From: Paracoccaceae bacterium
GTDB lineage: Bacteria; Pseudomonadota; Alphaproteobacteria; Rhodobacterales; Rhodobacteraceae
NCBI GenBank assembly: GCA_007131465.1
Contig: SLQN01000294.1
Location: forward strand, 1 to 5,908
Reading direction: 5' to 3'
Length of the DNA stretch: 5,908 bases
The position numbers and the translations under genes are program-made. Below, in pieces: positions 1-4,045 of this stretch. Position 1 is the stretch's first letter; each line of letters opens with the position of its first letter. The notes under the pieces are model-generated. The model had not been told where the DNA came from. It did not search any database and saw only the letters and a program-made list of their open reading frames with translations.

Positions 1-562
1 AGAACTGCAATGTGACCGGGGTCGCGCCAAAGCTTTCGATCATGGCCGACATCGAAGGAGTGAAGGATCGAATCCGCAAACCAGAGAGGTCTGCAAGGCT
101 TTCGATCGGCGCGTTGCAAAAGAAAACCTGTGGGCCGAAGGGCCAGAGCGTCAAAACCTTGGCATTGAATCGCTCCTGCAGGCGGGCGTCAAAAGCTTCG
201 CGGTATGCTCCGACGACATCGCGCAGGGTTTCCATGTCTGTCGAAACCCCAATCAGATCGATACCCTCAAAGAATGGATCATCGCGCGACGCCATGCCAA
301 TCTGCACCGACATGATGTCAAACGTGCCCGACCGCAGCATGCGAAAGGCGTCTGTCGCCTGAACGCCGACGACATCCATCGGGTTGTAGTTCATAGAGAT
401 TGCAACCCCGGAATTGTCGCTAAGCGCATCAAAAAAGCCCCGCTCTATGTCGACATGCTTTGTGTTCTGGGAAAAGTTGCCCGCAACACGCAACGGGGAC
501 TGAGCCAGCGCGCTACTGACCGAGAGCGCGAGGATAGAAGCTGTAAGCCAAATTTTCTTCAT
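1..562 (-). CDS. TRAP transporter solute-binding protein, DctP type (partial; C-terminus outside window)
   Basis: Periplasmic binding protein of a tripartite ATP-independent transporter, which captures a small carboxylate and delivers it to the DctQM membrane subunits. Reading the minus strand from ATG at 562 gives 187 open codons that run off the window. Residues 1-20 form a Sec signal peptide: a KK start, a hydrophobic stretch and an A-L-A cleavage site before Q21. Residues 23-105 resemble the first ligand-binding lobe. Residues 143-187 carry the typical DctP stretch PQVFFCNAPIESLADLSGLR, then IRS and a GATPVTLQ segment; R165 sits where the family usually has the carboxylate-clamping arginine. 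A strong AAGGAG lies 7 nt upstream of the ATG. The gene is divergent from a racemase-superfamily enzyme and a GntR regulator, suggesting a shared substrate. DctQ and DctM genes would be expected beyond position 1. The ligand cannot be read from sequence. Family assignment is confident; the substrate is unknown. Confidence 0.88.
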   Translation of the reverse strand, partial: MKKIWLTASILALSVSSALAQSPLRVAGNFSQNTKHVDIERGFFDALSDNSGVAISMNYNPMDVVGVQATDAFRMLRSGTFDIMSVQIGMASRDDPFFEGIDLIGVSTDMETLRDVVGAYREAFDARLQERFNAKVLTLWPFGPQVFFCNAPIESLADLSGLRIRSFTPSMSAMIESFGATPVTLQF

Positions 563-569
563 GTTAGCT

Positions 570-575
570 CTCCTT
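570..575 (-). promoter_or_regulatory. Ribosome binding site of the TRAP solute-binding protein
   Basis: AAGGAG on the minus strand, 7 nt before the ATG at 562. It fixes that start, which is also the one that gives a complete signal peptide. Confidence 0.8.
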
Positions 576-805
576 TATGCATGCAAAATTAAGCGACATA
601 AGCGGCCTGATTCGTCGAAGGGAAAACGTCTGGGCTGGGATGTTGCCGAGAGTTTTTTCGCAACCTCTCAAATTCAGACCATGAATTCCTTAAAGCGCTT
701 AGATTTTGAGCAGAAATTAGACAACGAGGCCCCTTTGATTTCGGAAAATTGGGATGGTGGGGCAATGCGGTGCGCAGCCATGTAGATGTAGTAAGGGCGC
801 AATTT

Positions 806-821
806 GTGTCTGCGCGAACAC
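806..821. repeat. Imperfect inverted repeat upstream of the enzyme gene
   Basis: GTGTCTGCGCGAACAC has matching outer arms (GTGT/ACAC) and a self-complementary centre (GCGC), so 12 of 16 positions are symmetric. It ends 40 nt before the enzyme start codon. The size and position suit an operator for the GntR protein encoded downstream, but it does not match a canonical FadR or VanR site that I recognise, so this is only a candidate. Confidence 0.3.
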
Positions 822-861
822 TGAAGTGCGTTTCTGGTCACAGAACAGAAAGATAGCAATA

Positions 862-1635
862 ATGAATGCAAAACACTCGAGATTGGGCATTGAACCGGTT
901 CGCATCGGAATGCTTACTCCATCGTCCAACACTGTGCTGGAGCCAGAGACTCAAGCCCTGATCGCACCGCTTGGCGCGCGCGCTACTGTGCATTTTGGTC
1001 GCTTCCGCGTGACACAGATTGGCCTTGATGCCGAAGCTGACAGCCAGTTTGCGCTGGAACCGATCCTGGCTGCTGCAGATCTTCTGGCAGATGCGAAACT
1101 TGACCTGATCGCGTGGAACGGCACGTCGGCGAGTTGGCGCGGCTTTGACAGCGACCACCGGCTTTGTGCTGAAATCGAAGCGCGCACAGGCATACCGGCA
1201 ACGTCTTCCATTCTCTCGCTCAACGCGGCGATGGGTGCAATTGGCCTGCGGCGTCTGGGACTGGTCACGCCTTATACTTCCGATGTACAACAGGCTATCA
1301 TGAACACCTACGCGGAAAGCGGCATAGAGATCGTCAGCGAGGCACATGCGGGACGGCGCAACAATTTTTCCTTCGCCGAAATTTCGTCACAGGACGTTCA
1401 GGACATGTGCCGGAAAGTTGCCATAGCACAGCCTGAAGCCATTGCTATTGTCTGCACCAACATGCAGGGCGCGCGCCTTTGCACTGGGCTTGAGGCCGAA
1501 CTGGGCATTCCGGTTTTCGACTCTGTTGCTGTTACCCTTTGGGGCTGTCTGCAGCGCTGTGGTATCCAGACGCATGACCTGCGCTCTTTCGGACAGGTTT
1601 TTGAATTGAAGCCGCAGTGGATGACAACAGAGTGA
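862..1635 (+). CDS. Asp/Glu racemase-superfamily enzyme, arylmalonate decarboxylase / maleate isomerase type
   Basis: A 257-residue cytosolic enzyme of the cysteine-dependent racemase fold (two Rossmann-like halves), the usual length for this group. Residues 14-29 carry RIGMLTPSSNTVLEPE, the carboxylate-binding start typical of maleate isomerases. Residues 85-94 read WNGTSASWRG: the first-half catalytic Cys of racemases and maleate isomerases is absent, and Gly-Thr-Ser stands there as in arylmalonate decarboxylase. Residues 196-200 (IVCTN) supply the second-half cysteine, C198. One cysteine plus a GTS loop fits a decarboxylase-like or atypical isomerase chemistry better than a two-base racemase; this is inference from remembered motifs. 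ATG 862 was chosen because the conserved fold begins soon after it. The frame is open back to 754, but that extension is cysteine-rich and unlike the family. The ribosome binding site is weak (AGAAAGA). The gene overlaps the GntR gene and probably forms an operon with it. Confidence 0.82.
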   Translation: MNAKHSRLGIEPVRIGMLTPSSNTVLEPETQALIAPLGARATVHFGRFRVTQIGLDAEADSQFALEPILAAADLLADAKLDLIAWNGTSASWRGFDSDHRLCAEIEARTGIPATSSILSLNAAMGAIGLRRLGLVTPYTSDVQQAIMNTYAESGIEIVSEAHAGRRNNFSFAEISSQDVQDMCRKVAIAQPEAIAIVCTNMQGARLCTGLEAELGIPVFDSVAVTLWGCLQRCGIQTHDLRSFGQVFELKPQWMTTE

Positions 1636-2324
1636 TCCAGCTAGACGCGTCAGATTCACCGGACAGCCGAACCTTGCATGACAGGCTGGTGGCCGGCATC
1701 CGCGACATCATCCTGCAAGGCGACTTGCCAGAAAGTATCAGAATTCCCGAAGCGCAACTCTGTGCACAGTTTCAAGTTTCGCGCACACCACTGCGCGAGG
1801 CATTGAAAGCGCTGGCGTCCGAAGGTCTGGTTACTTTGCGTCCCAATCGCGGCGCGATTGTCACGCCCCTCGACGCCACCCTGCTGAGTGAAATCTTTGA
1901 AGCCAAGCAAGCGATAGAACAATTCATAGGCATGCACGCGGCCATACGTGCGGATGTAGCTGATCTAACCGCTCTTGAAGACTTGCATTGCGCGCTTCAG
2001 CAAGTCGCTCACCGTGGCGATTACGCGACGTACACACTTCTGAACTCTCAATTCCACGACCGTCTCGCCGCGTCAGCGCAGAACAAACAGATCCAGAAAA
2101 TATACTCGAAGCTACAGGTGCAGATCCGGCGGGCGCGCTTGGTCATCAATCAGAATCCGACGCGCATGCAAGAATCTGCTCTTGAACATGAAGGCATCAT
2201 GGCCGCCCTGCGCATCCGTGCACCACTAGATCTAGCGGATCGACTGGTGCGGCACAACAAGGCGACTGCAGAGGCGTTCATGTCCAAGGTACAAGCCGAC
2301 AGGAAACGTCCCGTTCGAATATGA
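1617..2324 (+). CDS. GntR-family transcriptional regulator with FCD ligand-binding domain
   Basis: A 235-residue DNA-binding regulator of the FadR/VanR branch. Residues 17-82 are the winged helix-turn-helix, including QVSRTPLREALKALASEGLV (53-72) and the wing LRPNRGAIVTP. Residues 88-222 are an all-helical FCD domain. Its likely metal and ligand site is visible as N143 with H147 (NSQFH), H191 (EHEG) and H213 (RHN); Asn replaces the common Asp four residues before the first His, a known variation. FCD regulators usually sense a small organic acid and repress neighbouring uptake and catabolic genes, so this one probably controls the enzyme upstream and the divergent TRAP genes. The GTG start at 1617 overlaps the enzyme gene by 19 nt. 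A second GTG at 1632 gives a 4-nt GTGA overlap with its stop codon and is an equally plausible start (230 residues). Either way the two genes are translationally linked. Confidence 0.88.
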   Translation: MDDNRVIQLDASDSPDSRTLHDRLVAGIRDIILQGDLPESIRIPEAQLCAQFQVSRTPLREALKALASEGLVTLRPNRGAIVTPLDATLLSEIFEAKQAIEQFIGMHAAIRADVADLTALEDLHCALQQVAHRGDYATYTLLNSQFHDRLAASAQNKQIQKIYSKLQVQIRRARLVINQNPTRMQESALEHEGIMAALRIRAPLDLADRLVRHNKATAEAFMSKVQADRKRPVRI

Positions 2325-2477
2325 AACACATATCAAGCGCCCAAGGAGTTCCGCAAGCTTCGGTGATTTTCAATGCTGGCGACTGGAAATTGTCTTTGAT
2401 CGATCTTGATCCAGGCATCGGGATGAAGAACGCCTGCGGAAAAAGCCCAAGAAAAAGCCCTGCGGCCAATCGCACAT
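2325..2477. other. Convergent intergenic spacer
   Basis: This 153-bp spacer lies between the stop codons of the GntR gene (plus) and the luciferase-like gene (minus). It contains a direct repeat of GAAAAAGCCC (2439-2448 and 2451-2460) and one arm of a terminator-like hairpin. An 84-codon frame starts at ATG 2321, overlapping the GntR stop as ATGA. It has no recognisable domain and runs antisense into the neighbouring gene, so it is not called as a gene. Confidence 0.5.
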
Positions 2478-2494
2478 TCAGGCAGCCTTGGGCT
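2440..2494 (-). terminator. Candidate Rho-independent terminator of the luciferase-like gene
   Basis: On the minus strand AGCCCAAG (from 2494 down to 2487, inside the last codons) pairs perfectly with CTTGGGCT (2451 down to 2444), and a short U run (complement of A2440-A2444) follows directly. The 8-bp stem and T tract favour termination on the minus strand only. The 35-nt loop is long for an intrinsic terminator, though part of it could pair internally; hence only moderate confidence. Confidence 0.42.
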
Positions 2495-3485
2495 CTTGTT
2501 GCAGACCTGTCAACACCTCGGCTGCAATTTCGAACGAGCGGACCCGTGCACCATGATCGTGGATCATTCCGGTGACCATTAGTTCATCTGGCTGAAACGC
2601 ATCAACGATGGCCCTGAGTTGATCGTTCACAGTTGCCGCCGAGCCGGTGGCTGAACAGGAAAGCGCCTCCTCCACCTGAGCCAGTATGGGCGCCTGGATT
2701 TCCTGTCCGATGTCATGCGACGGGCGCGGCAATTTGCCGGGGCGTCCGGATCGCAAGCGTGCGAATGCCAGGATCTGCGAAGAGCGCAAGTAGATGGCAT
2801 CAGCATCGGTTTCTGCCGCGCACACCCCCGCCGCAATTATCACATAGGGTTTCTTCAACCGCTCTGAAGGCCGGAAGGTATTACGATAAATTGCCAGCGC
2901 CTGCTCCAGCATCGCTGGCGCGAAATGCGATGCGAATGCGTAGGGCAGCCCGAAATGCGCGGCCAGCTGTGCGCCGTAAAGGCTCGACCCGAGGATCCAG
3001 ATCGGGACATGGGTTCCGATGCCGGGTATGGCACGCACGCGTGCCACGTCGGTATCATCGCCAAAATAGGCGATCAGTTCCTGCACATCTTGCGGAAAGC
3101 TGTCCTCGGGCGACATGTGGCGGCGTAGTGCACGTGCCGTGGCCATGTCTGTGCCGGGCGCCCGCCCAAGCCCGAGATCGATCCGTCCGGGATATAGCGT
3201 CGCCAGAGTTCCGAATTGTTCTGCGATGACCAAGGGGGCGTGGTTTGGCAGCATGATGCCCCCGGCCCCGACCCGGATGGTTTTGGTCGCTGCGGCCACG
3301 TGACCGATCACCACGGCAGTGGCCGCACTGGCAATACCCGGCATGTTGTGATGCTCGGCCAGCCAGAAACGGTGATATCCGCACCGCTCGGCAGCTCGCG
3401 CCAGATCGGCGGTCGCGGCCAAGGCATCAGCGGCGGTCTTGCCCTCAGGGATCGGTGACAGATCGAGTAACGAAAAATGCTGCAT
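2478..3485 (-). CDS. LLM-class flavin-dependent oxidoreductase (bacterial luciferase-like)
   Basis: A 335-residue cytosolic TIM-barrel enzyme that would use reduced FMN and oxygen to oxidise an unknown substrate. It matches the single-component-like 'luciferase family oxidoreductase group 1' (YhbW-like) in length and motifs: [11 protein letters not shown] at the N-terminus, [16 protein letters not shown] (40-55), [20 protein letters not shown] (72-91), the hallmark [13 protein letters not shown] (101-113) and [20 protein letters not shown] (166-185). The ATG at 3485 was chosen because GGAGG lies 5 nt upstream and the family starts this way; the frame stays open upstream to 3845 without family resemblance. 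Its neighbours suggest no pathway: the cassette to its left is convergent and the fragment to its right is divergent. A promoter with an overlapping palindrome lies just upstream, so a dedicated regulator is likely. The family is certain; the substrate is not known for most members. Confidence 0.93.
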   Translation of the reverse strand: MQHFSLLDLSPIPEGKTAADALAATADLARAAERCGYHRFWLAEHHNMPGIASAATAVVIGHVAAATKTIRVGAGGIMLPNHAPLVIAEQFGTLATLYPGRIDLGLGRAPGTDMATARALRRHMSPEDSFPQDVQELIAYFGDDTDVARVRAIPGIGTHVPIWILGSSLYGAQLAAHFGLPYAFASHFAPAMLEQALAIYRNTFRPSERLKKPYVIIAAGVCAAETDADAIYLRSSQILAFARLRSGRPGKLPRPSHDIGQEIQAPILAQVEEALSCSATGSAATVNDQLRAIVDAFQPDELMVTGMIHDHGARVRSFEIAAEVLTGLQQEPKAA

Positions 3486-3490
3486 GATGC

Positions 3491-3495
3491 CCTCC
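3491..3495 (-). promoter_or_regulatory. Ribosome binding site of the luciferase-like gene
   Basis: GGAGG on the minus strand, 5 nt before ATG 3485. It decides the start against an in-frame ATG at 3515, which has no comparable site. Confidence 0.8.
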
Positions 3496-3509
3496 AACTT
3501 GCACAAGTT
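3496..3509. promoter_or_regulatory. Perfect 14-bp palindrome, candidate operator
   Basis: AACTTGCACAAGTT has two perfect 6-bp arms around a CA centre. It sits directly beside the ribosome binding site of the luciferase-like gene and covers the end of its predicted -10 box and likely transcription start. That is where a repressor of a MarR, HxlR or TetR-type dimer would bind. The regulator is not identified in this window. Confidence 0.5.
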
Positions 3510-3533
3510 AATCATCCCGAAGCGCCAGTCCAA
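3505..3533 (-). promoter_or_regulatory. Candidate promoter of the luciferase-like gene
   Basis: On the minus strand TTGGAC (3533-3528) and TAACTT (3510-3505) are separated by 17 nt. Each hexamer matches the sigma-70 consensus at only three of six positions, including TTG and the TA..T frame. The spacing is ideal, and the position gives a short leader containing the ribosome binding site. The overlap with the 14-bp palindrome supports a regulated promoter. Confidence 0.35.
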
Positions 3534-3756
3534 GGGCCCCAACCGATGCACCCCTGCCTCGCAGTGATTTTGCCTCAAGTCATTCCTTGCGCGGCCTTCG
3601 GACTCGGAAGCATGTGCGCTGGGCGTCCCCAACCCCTCGATCCGTCTGACCGGAATTGCCCTGCTGGTTTCAATTCCACCGTCCGCCTGTCTTCCTCCCC
3701 TCGCGATCTGCGTCGCTGTGCCTGCGCCCCCCCGCGACCGGGCGCGCAGAACAATC
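3534..3756. other. Non-coding stretch upstream of the truncated gene
   Basis: No supported gene is present. Long frames cross it only as extensions of neighbours. It should contain the promoter of the reading frame that begins at 3768. The one clear structure is the stem GGAATTG/CAATTCC (3652-3658 and 3671-3677) with a 12-nt loop and no T tract, so an operator or a leader hairpin is more likely than a terminator. A TPsiC-like GGTTTCAATTCC at 3666-3677 was examined for tRNA and no cloverleaf was found. Confidence 0.4.
3652..3677. repeat. Inverted repeat GGAATTG...CAATTCC
   Basis: Two perfect 7-nt arms flank a 12-nt loop about 90 bp before the ATG at 3768. It could be a regulator site or a leader stem; nothing else supports a function. 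Confidence 0.3.
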
Positions 3757-3760
3757 GGAG
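3757..3760 (+). promoter_or_regulatory. Ribosome binding site of the truncated gene
   Basis: GGAG lies 7 nt before ATG 3768. Good spacing shows that this ATG was a genuine translation start, although the frame behind it now ends after 33 codons. Confidence 0.6.
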
Positions 3761-3767
3761 CAGTTTT

Positions 3768-3869
3768 ATGACAGACACCTACACCGACCCGGCCCCCGAC
3801 ACCGCGCATCTGCTGGTCGTCGATGCGCGCACGTTCCAGCGGCATGGGAGTTCATCCCGGCTTCGCTGA
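3768..3869 (+). pseudogene. Truncated 5' end of a response-regulator-like gene
   Basis: The frame reads [19 protein letters not shown] and then fourteen more residues before a stop (33 aa in all). 'HLLVVD' after a short acidic, proline-containing lead is how OmpR-type response regulators begin (normally HLLVVDDD, with the acidic pocket next). The lead resembles the PetR-like regulators of Rhodobacterales as I remember them. After residue 19 the acidic residues, the phospho-acceptor Asp and the DNA-binding domain are all missing. The remaining residues [14 protein letters not shown] have no response-regulator character. The intact ribosome binding site argues for a real gene that lost its body. 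The next sequence, in another frame, encodes part of a VRR-NUC nuclease. An alternative is a tiny unrelated ORF; the response-regulator reading is inference. Confidence 0.5.
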
Positions 3870-3963
3870 TGTGATGGTGCTCTGTGATGGGCGCGTCCTG
3901 TTTGTGGAGTTGAAATCCCTCAAGGGTCGGCTGAGCGACACGCAGGAGGCATTTCGCGAGGCT
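3823..3963 (+). pseudogene. VRR-NUC nuclease core fragment (phage-type remnant)
   Basis: The frame from ATG 3823 reads, at residues 7-24, [18 protein letters not shown], then VLFVELKSLKGRLSDTQ and AFREA. This is the core of the VRR-NUC (PD-(D/E)xK) domain found in small phage and plasmid nucleases: Gly-x-x-Asp (D16), E29-L-K31 and the downstream Q41 are all present. Family members run to about 90-120 residues. Here the N-terminal helices are missing, and similarity stops at about residue 47 (3963), after which the frame drifts antisense into the ABC-F gene up to 4260. There is no ribosome binding site at 3823 or at the next ATG, 3844. The only translated entry would be the frame from 3768, which is out of phase by one base. 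I call it a decayed fragment. It is far too short for the host replication-repair nucleases of this family. Confidence 0.62.
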
Positions 3964-3976
3964 GGCCGCCAGCCTC
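3958..3976. repeat. Perfect hairpin, 8-bp stem with 3-nt loop
   Basis: GAGGCTGG and CCAGCCTC pair perfectly around CCG. It falls exactly where similarity to VRR-NUC ends and 70 bp beyond the stop of the ABC-F gene. Neither strand has a following T tract, so a classical terminator is doubtful. It may still act as a 3'-end structure for the minus-strand ABC-F transcript or mark a recombination end. Confidence 0.55.
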
Positions 3977-4045
3977 TGGATCGGCAAGAACGGGGTCTGG
4001 CGCAACGATCCCGTAACCGCCGCCCGAACTCCCAGCGTCAGCCTC
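3977..4045. other. Spacer downstream of the ABC-F gene
   Basis: This short stretch lies between the VRR-NUC-end hairpin and the ABC-F stop codon. No intrinsic terminator with a T tract is visible for the minus strand; a 5-bp stem ACGGG/CCCGT is too weak to call. One plus-strand frame here reads LWIGKNGVWRNDP, which I do not recognise. Confidence 0.4.

Larger units (their letters stand above)
563..861. promoter_or_regulatory. Divergent intergenic region between TRAP and enzyme/regulator genes
   Basis: This 299-bp region separates two divergently transcribed units and should hold both promoters and, by family habit, the operator of the adjacent GntR regulator. It is visibly A+T-richer than the flanking genes. 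I see no convincing coding sequence in it. Structures visible are TGCATGCA (578-585), just upstream of the TRAP ribosome binding site; a short stem GAGAG/CTCTC (648-652 and 665-669); and an imperfect palindrome at 806-821 close to the enzyme start. No promoter hexamer pair was convincing enough to mark. The regulatory role is inferred from gene layout. Confidence 0.5.

Noticed and set aside
12..362. 116-codon plus-strand frame
   Set aside because: It is the antisense of the TRAP solute-binding protein, whose minus-strand frame has a signal peptide, a ribosome binding site and family motifs.
561..785. 74-codon plus-strand frame in the divergent intergenic region
   Set aside because: It starts over the TRAP start codon, has no ribosome binding site or recognisable domain, and lies in A+T-rich control DNA.
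754..861. Upstream extension of the racemase-superfamily enzyme to ATG 754
   Set aside because: The extra 36 residues are cysteine-rich, resemble no family N-terminus and cover the likely promoter region.
2633..3229. 198-codon plus-strand frame
   Set aside because: It is antisense to the luciferase-like gene, and Arg/Pro/Ala-rich in the way shadow frames are in G+C-rich DNA.
3560..3700. Possible tRNA, because of GGTTTCAATTCC
   Set aside because: No acceptor stem, D arm or anticodon arm could be paired around it on either strand.
3486..3845. N-terminal extension of the luciferase-like frame
   Set aside because: The family start and a strong GGAGG fit ATG 3485; the upstream residues are low-complexity and lie over the promoter and the divergent gene fragment.
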